In this document: piece by piece, positions 7,268 through 17,805 of the stretch
Numbering within the stretch: position 1 is the first letter of the stretch
Layout: each line of letters opens with the position of its first letter
DNA from: Phenylobacterium kunshanense
Lineage (GTDB): Bacteria > Pseudomonadota > Alphaproteobacteria > Caulobacterales > Caulobacteraceae
NCBI RefSeq assembly: GCF_003254525.1
Contig: NZ_QFYS01000002.1
Location: forward strand, 310,001 to 374,000
Length of the DNA: 64,000 nucleotides
Direction: 5' to 3'
Translations under genes and position numbers: made by a program
The notes under the pieces: generated by a model
What the model was told of the DNA's origin: nothing
Database searches by the model: none
What the model saw: the letters and a program-made list of their open reading frames with translations, nothing else

Positions 7268-8539
7268 TTACCGCTTGCGGCGCTTCTTGCCGGCCGCGCC
7301 CTTGGGACGCGACAGGCGGACGACCTTCCGCTCCTCCTCCCGCTCCTCGCGGGGCAGGCGGATCGAGCGGCCGGCCAGGCCGAACATCGAGGCCATCGGA
7401 GCGTCGGACACTTCCACGGTCTCGGCGTCGCCGAAGCCGTTGAAGCGGGTGTTCATGGCGATCCCGTAGGCGCCCAGCATGCCGATCTCCACGTAGTCGC
7501 CTTCGCGGATGTCCTCCGGCAGCCAGAACGGGCCCGGCATGTGGTCGAGGCTGTCGCAGGTGGGGCCGTAGAAGCGGAACGGCTTCAGGGGGCCTTCCAC
7601 CTCGCGGGCGTCGTCGCCCTCGCCGCGGTACAGCTTCACCGGGAAGGGCCACTTCACGTGCGCCGCATCGAACAGCGAGCCGTAGCTGCCGTCGTTGAGG
7701 TACAGCGCGTCGCCCTTCTTGAGCTCGACCTTGGTGAGGATCGAGGAGGCCTCGGCCACCAGCGCCCGGCCCGGCTCGCACCACAGCTCGGTCTCCTCGT
7801 GGACGCTCATGTCCGCGAAGCCGCGCTGGATGGAGTCGACGTAGTCCGCCATGTCGGGCGGGACCATGCCGGGATAGATCGACGGGAAGCCGCCGCCCAC
7901 GTCCACGATGTCGACCATGACGCCGGCGCGCACGATGGCGCGCTGGGCCTGGGCCATCGCCGCCTGGTAGGCGGTCGGCCGCATGCACTGACTGCCGACG
8001 TGGAAGCTGACGCCCATCTTGCCATGGGTCGCGCCGCGCGCGGCCAGCAGCAGGGCGGGCGCCTCGTGCATCGGCACGCCGAACTTGCCGGACAGCGAGT
8101 ACGATGCGCCCTCAGCCACCACGCCCAGGCGGACGATCAGGGTGAGGTCCTCAGCCCCGTCGGTCGCCTCGAGGATCTTCTGCAGCTCCTCGTGGGTGTC
8201 GAGCGCGAAGGTCTTCACGCCATGGCGATGGTACGCCTCGGCGATGGCCCTGCGGCTCTTGACCGGATGCATGAAGGCCATGCGTGCGCCGGGCGCATAC
8301 TTGGCCACCAGCTCGATCTCGGGGATCGAGGCCACATCGAACGAATTCACACCGGCGTTCACCAGGGTCTCGATGACCCACGGCGAAGGGTTCGCCTTCA
8401 CGGCGTAGAATACGTCGCCTTGAAAATTGTCCTGGAACCAGCGCGCCGCTACGGCCACCACGCCCGGCCGCGCAAAGGCGACAGGACGCTCCGGGGACCG
8501 CTCACGGACCAGGTCCAGGGGCGTATGGTACGTCTGCAC
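7268..8539 (-). CDS. ornithine/lysine-type decarboxylase (fold III PLP)
   Basis: 423-aa alanine-racemase-fold decarboxylase. The PLP lysine is in FYAVKANPSPWV (about residue 44), followed by the glycine loop DVGGGFPSIYP, the EPGRALVAEA motif and the dimer-contributed GPTCDSLDHM cysteine/aspartate pair; all are diagnostic of eukaryotic-type ODC homologues. The C-terminus has an extra basic tail, GAAGKKRRKR. I take the GTG at 8539 (VQTYHTPL) as start; a TTG nine bases upstream is possible. Makes putrescine for the homospermidine synthase next door. A promoter and about 75-base leader precede it. Confidence 0.85.
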   Translation of the reverse strand: MQTYHTPLDLVRERSPERPVAFARPGVVAVAARWFQDNFQGDVFYAVKANPSPWVIETLVNAGVNSFDVASIPEIELVAKYAPGARMAFMHPVKSRRAIAEAYHRHGVKTFALDTHEELQKILEATDGAEDLTLIVRLGVVAEGASYSLSGKFGVPMHEAPALLLAARGATHGKMGVSFHVGSQCMRPTAYQAAMAQAQRAIVRAGVMVDIVDVGGGFPSIYPGMVPPDMADYVDSIQRGFADMSVHEETELWCEPGRALVAEASSILTKVELKKGDALYLNDGSYGSLFDAAHVKWPFPVKLYRGEGDDAREVEGPLKPFRFYGPTCDSLDHMPGPFWLPEDIREGDYVEIGMLGAYGIAMNTRFNGFGDAETVEVSDAPMASMFGLAGRSIRLPREEREEERKVVRLSRPKGAAGKKRRKR

Positions 8540-8621
8540 CTCACGCAACCCCCAACGGATTGTTGAACCTAGACCGGCGTTAGCAGCGCTTTTGAGGACA
8601 TCGGGTCCGCCGGAAGGCGCG

Positions 8622-8650
8622 CAAATAGGGTCTTTGGACCGCGATGTAAA
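8622..8650 (-). promoter_or_regulatory. candidate promoter of the decarboxylase gene
   Basis: Read on the minus strand: TTTACA (8650-8645), 17-base spacer, TATTTG (8627-8622). This gives a 5' leader of roughly 75 bases containing small hairpins before the GTG. Alphaproteobacterial ornithine decarboxylase genes are known for a structured speF leader; whether this one fits needs a covariance search. Confidence 0.4.
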
Positions 8651-8791
8651 GCGTTCGTGTTTGCGACCTTCTCGCGCGCATTCCGAGCGTGGGCGGCGTG
8701 ACCGCGCGCCTGGCGCGGGAGCGCGCTGGACCCGGAGCGCGCCGCCGTGCCATGAAGCCGGTCCAAGACGGGAAAGCTCCGAACCCTCCTC

Positions 8792-9586
8792 ATGACCGAC
8801 GCCGCCGTTCTGTCGATACGGAACGCCTCGAAGACCTTCGGCCAGCGCCGCGCCCTGGATGACGTGTCGCTCGAGGTCCACAAGGGCGAGATCATCGCCC
8901 TCATCGGCCCGTCCGGGTCGGGCAAATCGACCCTGCTGCGCTCGATCAGCGCCCTGCAGACGATCGACGCTGGGCCGGGTGTGATCACGGCCTTCGGCGG
9001 GCCCGTGCAGAAGGACGGGAAGATCGATTCCAACGTGCGGAAGACCCGCACCCGGATCGGCATGATCTTCCAGCAGTTCAACCTGGTGGGCCGCCTGTCG
9101 CTGTTCAGCAACGTGGCGCTGGGCTCGCTGGGCCGGATCGGCTTCTGGCAGGCGGCGTTGGGCCTCTGGCCGGCCGAGACCAAGCAGGCGGTCATGGCGG
9201 CGCTGCATCGGTTCGGCATCTCCGACTATGCCTCGCAGCGGGCGAACACCCTCTCGGGGGGGCAGCAGCAGCGCGGCGCCATCGCCCGCGCCCTGGTGCA
9301 GAAGGCCAAGATCATCCTGGCCGACGAGCCGGTCGCCTCGCTCGACCCGGTCTCCGCCCGCCGGGTGATGGAAATCCTGCGCGAGCTGAACGAGACCGAC
9401 GGCCTGACGGTGATCGTCACGCTGCACCAGGTCGACTACGCCCTGCGCTACTGCAAGCGCGTGGTGGCGCTGAAGGCCGGCAAGGTGGTCTACGATGGCC
9501 CCCCGTCGGACCTGAAGCGCGACCGACTGATCGACATCTACGGCCCCGAATTCGAGGACGTCTTCTGGGAAGGAGCGCCCACATGA
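8792..9586 (+). CDS. phnC: phosphonate/phosphite-type ABC transporter ATPase PhnC
   Basis: 264-aa ATP-binding subunit. Walker A GPSGSGKST (residues about 37-45), Q-loop MIFQQFNLVGRLS, signature LSGGQQQRGAIARAL, Walker B ILADEPVASLD and H-loop VTLHQVDYAL are all intact; the QFNLVGRLS segment after the Q-loop is typical of PhnC. First gene of phnCDE, with ATGA overlaps throughout. The upstream 250 bases show no Pho-box-like repeat. The substrate may be phosphonate, phosphite or phosphate ester. Confidence 0.9.
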   Translation: MTDAAVLSIRNASKTFGQRRALDDVSLEVHKGEIIALIGPSGSGKSTLLRSISALQTIDAGPGVITAFGGPVQKDGKIDSNVRKTRTRIGMIFQQFNLVGRLSLFSNVALGSLGRIGFWQAALGLWPAETKQAVMAALHRFGISDYASQRANTLSGGQQQRGAIARALVQKAKIILADEPVASLDPVSARRVMEILRELNETDGLTVIVTLHQVDYALRYCKRVVALKAGKVVYDGPPSDLKRDRLIDIYGPEFEDVFWEGAPT

Positions 9587-10599
9587 TCCGTCGCACCCTC
9601 ATCACCCTGGCGGCCGGCGCCGCCCTGGCGCTTTCGGCCTGCGGCAAGCCGGCCGAAAACGCGACAGACGCGACCAACCCCGACGAGCTGACCTTCTCGA
9701 TCCTGTCGGCCGAGAACCAGGCGTCGATGGAGCCGCTCTGGGCGCCGTTGCTGGACGACCTGTCGGCGTCCATCGGCATCAAGGTGAAGCCCTATTTCGC
9801 CACCAACTACACCTCGCTGGTCGAGGCGATGCGCTTCAAGCAGGTGCACATGGGGTGGTTCTCCGCCTCCCCGGCGCTCCAGGCCGTGCGCCGGGCCGAC
9901 GGCGAGGTTCTGGGCCGGGTCGTCGATGCGGGCGGCGACGCCACCTACAAGTCGGTGCTCATCGTGCGCAAGGGCAGCGGCCTGACCCTCGACAAGGTGC
10001 TGGCCTGCGACAAAACCCTGAACTTCGGCATGGGCGACACCCAGTCGACCTCGGGCACGCTGGCGCCGATGACCTACCTCTTCACGCCGCGCAACATCGA
10101 GCCGGCGCGCTGCTTCAAGACCGTCCGTTCGGCCAGCCACCAGGCCAACACCTTCGCGGTGGCGAACGGCGTGGTCGACGTCGCCACCAACAACACGGTC
10201 GGCCTGATCTTCTTCGCGCGTCAGAACCCCGAGCTCGCCGCCAAGGTGGAGACGATCTGGGAGTCCCCGCCGCTGCCCGAGAGCTCCATCGTTGTCCGCA
10301 AGGACCTGGACCCGGCGCTGAAGGAGAAGATCCGCCAGTTCTTCCTGACCTATGGCACGGGCACGGACGAGAAGGCCGCCAAGCAGCGCGAGGTTCTCAA
10401 GGGGCTCGCCTACGGCGGCTTCCGCCCCGCCGACAACTCCTACCTGGACCCGGTGCGCGAGATGGAGGCCAGCGAGGCCCTGGCCGCGGCCAAGCGCGGC
10501 GGCGACGCCGGCAAGATCGCCAAGGCCCAGGCCGAGTTCGACAAGGTCCGCGCCGAGGCCGCCCAGGCCCGCGCCATCGCGCCGGCGCCGGTCCAATGA
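9583..10599 (+). CDS. phnD: phosphonate-type substrate-binding lipoprotein PhnD
   Basis: 338-aa periplasmic binding protein. Signal peptide with lipobox LSAC at about residue 20, then FSILSAENQASMEPLW and the ligand-loop FGMGDTQSTSGTLAPM, which is the phosphonate-binding S/T cluster of PhnD. The C-terminal 60 residues (from about 280) are an Ala/Lys/Glu helical extension longer than in typical PhnD. Overlaps phnC and phnE by 4 bases each. Confidence 0.9.
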   Translation: MIRRTLITLAAGAALALSACGKPAENATDATNPDELTFSILSAENQASMEPLWAPLLDDLSASIGIKVKPYFATNYTSLVEAMRFKQVHMGWFSASPALQAVRRADGEVLGRVVDAGGDATYKSVLIVRKGSGLTLDKVLACDKTLNFGMGDTQSTSGTLAPMTYLFTPRNIEPARCFKTVRSASHQANTFAVANGVVDVATNNTVGLIFFARQNPELAAKVETIWESPPLPESSIVVRKDLDPALKEKIRQFFLTYGTGTDEKAAKQREVLKGLAYGGFRPADNSYLDPVREMEASEALAAAKRGGDAGKIAKAQAEFDKVRAEAAQARAIAPAPVQ

Positions 10600-11399
10600 C
10601 CGTCCAGCCCGGCGCCATCCCGCCGCCGCCTGTCCGCACGCTGGCTCAGCGGGCGCCCGACCTGCTGATCTGGGGCTGCCTGATCGGCCTCCTGGCCATC
10701 GCCTTCGGACCCGCCGAGCTCTACAAGCTGCCGCTGTTGTTCTCGAATTCGGCCAACATGCAGGAGCTCGGGCGCGGCTTCATCACCCCCGACTTCACCC
10801 ACTGGACGCTCTACGTCGGCAAGATGTGGCAGACGATCCAGATGGCGATCTGGGGTACGAGCCTGGCGATCGTCACCGCCATCCCGCTGGGACTGCTGGC
10901 GTCGCGCAACATCACCCCCGCGTTCATACAGGTCCCGATCCGTCGCCTGCTGGACGTGGTGCGGTCGGTGCCGGACCTGGTCATCGGGATGATCTTCCTG
11001 GTCGCCGTCGGCCCGGGCCCCCTGGCCGGCGTCATGGCGCTGGCGATCGGCACCTCGGGCGTGCTGGCCAAGCTGTTCTCGGAGGCCACGGAGTCCATCG
11101 ACCGCGGCCCCGTGGAGGGCGTTCGCGCCACCGGCGGCGCCAAGCTGCACGAGATCGTCTGGGGCGTGATCCCCCAGGTGGCGCCGCTCTGGACCAGCTA
11201 TGCGCTGTACCGCTTCGAATCGAACAGCCGTAGCGCCACGGTATTGGGCCTGATCGGCGCCGGCGGCATCGGCCAGGTGCTCGTCGACAGCATGAACGCC
11301 TTCGACTACTCGTCGACGGCGGCGATCGTGCTGGTGATCATCGTCGCCGTCAGCCTGATCGACATGCTCAGCCAGGCGATCCGGAGCCGCCTGCTTTAG
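10596..11399 (+). CDS. phnE: phosphonate-type ABC transporter permease PhnE
   Basis: 267-aa inner-membrane permease with about six hydrophobic helices. The EAA loop that docks PhnC is seen as EGVRATGGAKLHEIVWGVIP (residues about 170-190), and the tail NSRSATVLGLIGAGGIG is the conserved PhnE segment. Starts at ATG 10596, overlapping phnD. Its last 32 bases overlap the convergent Nudix gene. No C-P lyase or other phosphonate-degrading gene is in the window. Confidence 0.9.
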   Translation: MTVQPGAIPPPPVRTLAQRAPDLLIWGCLIGLLAIAFGPAELYKLPLLFSNSANMQELGRGFITPDFTHWTLYVGKMWQTIQMAIWGTSLAIVTAIPLGLLASRNITPAFIQVPIRRLLDVVRSVPDLVIGMIFLVAVGPGPLAGVMALAIGTSGVLAKLFSEATESIDRGPVEGVRATGGAKLHEIVWGVIPQVAPLWTSYALYRFESNSRSATVLGLIGAGGIGQVLVDSMNAFDYSSTAAIVLVIIVAVSLIDMLSQAIRSRLL

Positions 11400-11841
11400 G
11401 CTTGAACTTCGCCAGCAGGGCCCGCAGCTCCGGCTCGTCCACGAGTCCGGCCGCGCCGGCCGGCGCGATCCAGCGCCGGTCGCGCTCGACCATTTCGGGC
11501 CAGATGTCGCGCTCCTCGGTCACTTCGAGGCCGAACACCATCACCCGCACGTGCTGTAGCCGGCCCGAACGCAGGCGCTTGTCGTAGTGGTAGACGCCCA
11601 GGGGCTTGTGATCAGCACGCCCTACCACGCCGGCCTCTTCGAAGGCTTCCTGCGCCGCCGCGTCGGCGGCGTCCCGGTCCTTCATCGGCCAGCCTTTCGG
11701 GATGACCCAGCGGCGGGTTTCCCGGGAGGTGATGAGCAGCATCTCGACGCCGCCATCGCCGCGCCGCCATGGCAAGGCGGCATACTGGGTGCGCGGCTCG
11801 CGGTCCGCCTCAGGGCGTAGTCTGTCGGTCTTCTTGCCCAT
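11368..11841 (-). CDS. Nudix hydrolase
   Basis: 157-aa Nudix-domain protein related to diphosphoinositol/dinucleoside polyphosphate hydrolases. The box is PKGWPMKDRDAADAAAQEAF followed by EEAGV. Relative to GX5EX7REUXEEXGU the first Glu is Arg and the Arg-Glu pair is Gln-Glu, while the metal-binding EExG is intact; such a degenerate box occurs in the alphaproteobacterial branch that reads RWVIPKGWP. Start ATG at 11839-11841. A Pho-box-like direct repeat lies about 95-112 bases upstream of its start. Substrate unknown. Confidence 0.82.
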   Translation of the reverse strand: MGKKTDRLRPEADREPRTQYAALPWRRGDGGVEMLLITSRETRRWVIPKGWPMKDRDAADAAAQEAFEEAGVVGRADHKPLGVYHYDKRLRSGRLQHVRVMVFGLEVTEERDIWPEMVERDRRWIAPAGAAGLVDEPELRALLAKFKPKAGGSGSPG

Positions 11842-11935
11842 TTCGGCCGCTAACGGGCCTCCCCATCGAATCGCCCGTCAAGTGCGGGTTTGAGGGCGGG
11901 CGATGTACGCGGGCTTTCCGTGACCGTCGATTAAA

Positions 11936-11953
11936 TTGTCATAAAACTGTCAT
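11936..11953 (+). promoter_or_regulatory. Pho-box-like direct repeat
   Basis: TTGTCAT (11936-11942), AAAA, CTGTCAT (11947-11953): two heptamers with 11-bp periodicity, matching the PhoB consensus at all but one position. It lies between the end of the glycosyltransferase ORF and the start of the Nudix gene, both leftward, yet the repeat points rightward. A downstream rightward -10 is not obvious, so the target gene is unclear. Confidence 0.55.
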
Positions 11954-11964
11954 CTGTGGCGGTG

Positions 11965-13371
11965 TCAGGCCGCCTCCTGCCGCCGTCGGACCCGGGCCAG
12001 CCGACGCAGGCGACGCCAGAACCGGGTTTTCTCGGGTTCTGGATAGGGCTGCAGGTTCTTCACGAAATCCTCGGCGCAAGCGCGCCACGAGAACTTCTCG
12101 GCGAACGTCCGCACGCCGGTCCGATCCAGGTCGAGGCATTGCAAGCAGGCCTCTCGCAGGCCCTCGGTGGCCGTCACCGCCAGCATGCCCGCGCCGGAAC
12201 CGGGGATCAGGTCGATCGGGCCCGGGGCGGGATAGGCCGCCACCGGCGTGCCTGAGGCCATGGCCTCCAGGATCACCAGGCCGAAGGTGTCGGTCAGCGA
12301 CGGGAATACGAAGACGTCGGCCGACCTGTAGTGAGCCGCCAGGTCGTCGCCGGACTTCGGCCCCTTGAAGATGGCCGTCGGATATTTGGTCTTCAGTTCC
12401 TCGAGCTGAGGCCCAGGCCCCACCACCACCTTGCTGCCCGGCAGGTCGAGGGCGAGGAAGGCCTCGATGTTCTTCTCGACGGCCACGCGGCCCACGTACA
12501 GGAACACCGGCTTCGGCAGGTCGGCGAACAGATCCGGTTCGTCATCCGCCCGCGGGCGGAAAGTCTCGGTGTCCACCCCGCGCGACCAGGCCGAGATGTT
12601 GCGGAACCCGTGGCGGGTGAGCTCCTCGCGCATGGTGGGCGTCGCCACCATCAGTCGGCCCGACGGTTTGTGGAACCACTTCATGTAGGCGTATCCTGCC
12701 GCCAGCGGCAGCGGCAGGCGGGCCGACACGTACTCCGGGAACCGGGTGTGGTAGCTGGTGGTGAACGGCAGCTTCCACTCCACGCAGATGCGCCGGGCGG
12801 CCAGGCCAATCGGCCCTTCGGTGGCGATGTGGATGGCCTCGGGCTCGAAGGCCTTGAAGCGCTCCTGCACGGGCTCGTAGACGCCGATCGCCACCTTGAT
12901 CTCGGCATAGGTCGGCAGCGGGAACGTCTTGAACTGGCCGGGGTGGATCACCTCCACCGTGTGTCCCATGCCCTGCAGCTCCTGCACCACGCGGGTCAGG
13001 GTGCGGACGACGCCGTTCACCTGCGGCTCCCAGGCGTCGCTGGCGACCAGGATGCGCATGGGCCGCTGCATGTCCCGCGGCGCGGTGATCGCCTCGCGCA
13101 GGCGCCGGTCCGAACGCGAGGGTTTCACCCGCTCGGGCGCCTGGCCGAAGGCCTCCGACTGCATCCAGGCCCAGAAGGCGCCCAGCAGCGCCTCCTTGGT
13201 GGGAAAGTGCCGATAGACCGTGCGCTCGCCGACGTCGGCGTCACGCGCGATCTCGGCGAAGCTCAGATCCTCCAGCGAGCGGTGCTCGAGCTGGCGGCCG
13301 ACGGCGCGCAGGATCTGGGTGCGGGTCTCCTCCCGCTGGCGATCGCGCAGGTTCGGCAGGGGCGTCTTCAT
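11965..13371 (-). CDS. TetR-type HTH domain fused in frame to a GT4 glycosyltransferase
   Basis: 468-codon frame with two unrelated halves. Residues 1-97 are a complete TetR N-terminal DNA-binding domain (FAEIARDADVGERTVYRHFP, then TKEALLGAF) whose usual C-terminal ligand domain is absent. From M101/M105 (MRILVASDAWEPQVNGVVRT) it is a full GT-B glycosyltransferase of family 4: GVDTETFRPR, FLYVGRVAVEKNIEAF and FPSLTDTFGLVILEAMASG with the C-terminal EX7E-type region. Related enzymes transfer hexoses to diacylglycerol or ceramide, especially under phosphate limitation. Translation could start at 13371 (fusion) or at 13071/13059 (enzyme only, 368 or 364 aa); neither internal ATG has a good ribosome site. 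Either a real fusion or a regulator truncated by deletion. Confidence 0.8.
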   Translation of the reverse strand: MKTPLPNLRDRQREETRTQILRAVGRQLEHRSLEDLSFAEIARDADVGERTVYRHFPTKEALLGAFWAWMQSEAFGQAPERVKPSRSDRRLREAITAPRDMQRPMRILVASDAWEPQVNGVVRTLTRVVQELQGMGHTVEVIHPGQFKTFPLPTYAEIKVAIGVYEPVQERFKAFEPEAIHIATEGPIGLAARRICVEWKLPFTTSYHTRFPEYVSARLPLPLAAGYAYMKWFHKPSGRLMVATPTMREELTRHGFRNISAWSRGVDTETFRPRADDEPDLFADLPKPVFLYVGRVAVEKNIEAFLALDLPGSKVVVGPGPQLEELKTKYPTAIFKGPKSGDDLAAHYRSADVFVFPSLTDTFGLVILEAMASGTPVAAYPAPGPIDLIPGSGAGMLAVTATEGLREACLQCLDLDRTGVRTFAEKFSWRACAEDFVKNLQPYPEPEKTRFWRRLRRLARVRRRQEAA

Positions 13372-13582
13372 GGCAGCCGCACTGTCATGAGTTCGAGCGG
13401 CAAGTCAACGCGGGGTCACGACCCGCTGGCTGCCGAAAACGGCCGCTCCGGCGCCTAATCGCCGCACAATTCACCCGGCCGCGGGGGAGCGCGACGACTT
13501 GCGCGCTGGAAAGTCGTCATGAACCGCTGCTATGGGCGGAGTTCGAGCAGGCCCTCCCCAGGTCGCCCCTATATTGGGTCCG

Positions 13583-14221
13583 ATGGACGCCAGAACCTAT
13601 CCGGCCAAGGCGACGCCCAAGTCGCAGCGAACTCGCGCCCGTATTCTCGATGCGGCGATGCGGCTGTTCGCCGAAATGGGCTACCATGAGGCCACGAACG
13701 CCGTGATCGCGGACGCCGCCGGTCTGACCCGCGGCGCGATGCTCTATCACTTCGCCTCCCGCGAGGAGCTGGTCGAGGCGGCGATCTCGCACATCGAACT
13801 CCACCGCGCGCGCCTGTTCGAGCAGGCGGCCTCGGCGCCGACACCGCCGGGTGTCGATGCGGCCGAGCATGCGATCGACGTCTACTGGGCGCTATTGCAT
13901 GAGCTGCCGTTCCTCGCCTTCGCCGAGCTGGAGGCCGCCGCCAGGACCGATCCCATGCTTGCCGAGCGGCTGGCGCCGGCGCGCAGCGCCTTCGACCATG
14001 CCCAACTTGGCGGCGACCGGATCGGCGCCATGGTCCAGGCCGGGGACGACCCGCGGTTCCAGACCAGCCGCGACCTCGGCCGGTTCCTGTTGGAGGGGTT
14101 GGCCAAGGGCTCGATGACCTACGACGAGATCGCCCGGCGCGAACGGCTGATCACCGTGGTGAAGCGCGCCGTGCGGATGCTGAACCGAAAGGGCGATCTG
14201 CACGACCTGTGGACCGACTGA
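13583..14221 (+). CDS. TetR-family transcriptional regulator
   Basis: 212-aa regulator. The HTH is at residues about 20-65 (ILDAAMRLFAEMGYHEATNA, GLTRGAMLYHFASREEL), followed by an all-helical effector domain with LLHELPFLAFAELEAAARTD, the pattern of the group with a C-terminal domain resembling those that sense small hydrophobic ligands. I start at ATG 13583. A TATATT (13570-13575) lies only seven bases before it, so the mRNA may be leaderless; an upstream ATG at 13532 gives 17 extra low-complexity residues. Divergent from the TetR-HTH/glycosyltransferase ORF, with 211 bases between. Confidence 0.85.
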   Translation: MDARTYPAKATPKSQRTRARILDAAMRLFAEMGYHEATNAVIADAAGLTRGAMLYHFASREELVEAAISHIELHRARLFEQAASAPTPPGVDAAEHAIDVYWALLHELPFLAFAELEAAARTDPMLAERLAPARSAFDHAQLGGDRIGAMVQAGDDPRFQTSRDLGRFLLEGLAKGSMTYDEIARRERLITVVKRAVRMLNRKGDLHDLWTD

Positions 14222-14228
14222 GCGCCGG

Positions 14229-16394
<2,166 letters not shown>

Positions 16395-16452
16395 GGTTTG
16401 AGGTTCAGGCCTTCGCAGCTACAAGCGGCGCGAACAAGTCCAAGGTCACACC

Positions 16453-17106
16453 ATGCAGCTCTTCCTCGACAGCACCGACATCGTCCAGATCGAAGACCTC
16501 GCCAAGACGGGCCTCGTCGACGGCGTGACGACCAACCCCACCCTGATCGCCAAGTCCGGCCGCAACATGCTGGAGGTGATCGCCGACATCTGCCGCATCG
16601 TCGATGGCCCGGTGAGCGCCGAGGTGTCGTCGGTGACCACCGAGGGCATGCTGGCCGAGGGCCGCAAGCTGGCCGGCATCGCGCCGAATGTGGTGGTCAA
16701 GGTGCCGCTGACCCGCGAAGGCCTGATGGCGACCTCGGAATTCGCCGCCGAGGGGATCCAGACCAACGTCACGCTGTGCTTCTCGGCCGCCCAGGCCCTG
16801 CTGGCCGCCAAGGCGGGCGCCACCTACGTCAGCCCCTTCATCGGCCGGCTTGACGACCATGGCGCCGAGGGCATGGACCTGATCACCGAGATCCGGGCGA
16901 TCTACGACAACTACGACTTCGACACCGAGATCCTGGCTGCCTCGATCCGGTCGGCGTCGCACGTGAAGGAGGCGGCCCTCTCGGGCGCCGACTGCGCGAC
17001 CATCCCGCCGGACGTCTTCGAGGCGCTTTTCAAGCATCCGTTAACCGAACGGGGGCTCCAACAGTTCATGGCTGATTGGGCGAAGACCGGTCAGTCGATC
17101 CTGTAA
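16453..17106 (+). CDS. tal: transaldolase, short (TalC/FSA-like) form
   Basis: 217-aa class I aldolase of the pentose phosphate pathway. [20 protein letters not shown] start, [25 protein letters not shown] with the Schiff-base lysine (about residue 83), [19 protein letters not shown] and [11 protein letters not shown] are the family signatures. The short length is the form that includes transaldolases and fructose-6-phosphate aldolases; sequence alone does not separate them fully. 15 bases before the DUF484 gene, so probably co-transcribed. Confidence 0.92.
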   Translation: MQLFLDSTDIVQIEDLAKTGLVDGVTTNPTLIAKSGRNMLEVIADICRIVDGPVSAEVSSVTTEGMLAEGRKLAGIAPNVVVKVPLTREGLMATSEFAAEGIQTNVTLCFSAAQALLAAKAGATYVSPFIGRLDDHGAEGMDLITEIRAIYDNYDFDTEILAASIRSASHVKEAALSGADCATIPPDVFEALFKHPLTERGLQQFMADWAKTGQSIL

Positions 17107-17121
17107 GGGGCTTGAGGTGAC

Positions 17122-17805
17122 ATGGACGGGTCGCAGGGTGAGTTTCAGTTCGAGGCCAACCCGGTCGACCCGTCCGCGGTCCGCCGCTTCCTGTCGGACA
17201 ATCCCGACTTCCTGAAGGGCGACGACGGACTGCTGGCCGAGCTCGGCCTGACGCTCGCTGCGAGCAATGTCGTCGAACTGGCGCCGCTGGCGCGCGTGCA
17301 CGCCGCCCACCAGCGCGAGGCCGAGATGCGCCAGCTGCTGGAGGAGACGGCCCGCGCCAACTTCGCCGCCCAGGCCCAGACGCACGGGGCCGTGGTCGAC
17401 CTGCTGGACGCCCGCAACAACTCCGACCTCGCCCGCCGGGTGGACGACCTGGCGCGGGAGCGCTTCGGCCTCGCCGCCGGCGTCATCGCCCTGGAATGCG
17501 ATGGCCTGCCACCGGCCGGCTGGCGGCCGCTGGTGGAAGGGCAGGTGGACCTGCTGCTCGACGGCGGCCACCGCATGGCCCGGATGGGCTTCGTCCCCAC
17601 GGCCCTCGGCCTCTTCGCCGGCGGAGCCGACGAGATCCGCTCGATGGCGATGGTGCGCATGGCGATCTGGGAGCCCTCGCGCCAGGGCCTGCTCGCCTTC
17701 GGCTCGCACGATCCCGAGGGCTTCACGCCCGACATGGGCAGCGAGCTGGTGGCCTTCCTGGCCCGCGTCGTGGAGCGGACGGCGGAGCGATGGCCGCTGC
17801 TCTGA
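17122..17805 (+). CDS. DUF484 (GAF-like) protein
   Basis: 227-aa DUF484 protein: the opening VRRFLSDNPDFLKGDDGLLA is the hallmark of the family, followed by a coiled stretch (RVHAAHQREAEMRQLLEETA) and a C-terminal GAF-like domain. DUF484 members sit directly before xerC in many proteobacteria, as here, where the reading frames overlap by 16 bases; the shared operon suggests a link to Xer recombination or division, but the molecular role is not known. Confidence 0.9.
   Translation: MDGSQGEFQFEANPVDPSAVRRFLSDNPDFLKGDDGLLAELGLTLAASNVVELAPLARVHAAHQREAEMRQLLEETARANFAAQAQTHGAVVDLLDARNNSDLARRVDDLARERFGLAAGVIALECDGLPPAGWRPLVEGQVDLLLDGGHRMARMGFVPTALGLFAGGADEIRSMAMVRMAIWEPSRQGLLAFGSHDPEGFTPDMGSELVAFLARVVERTAERWPLL

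Noticed and set aside
8651..8791. Pho box upstream of phnC
   Set aside because: No CTGTCAT-type repeat is present; the only convincing one is downstream at 11936-11953.
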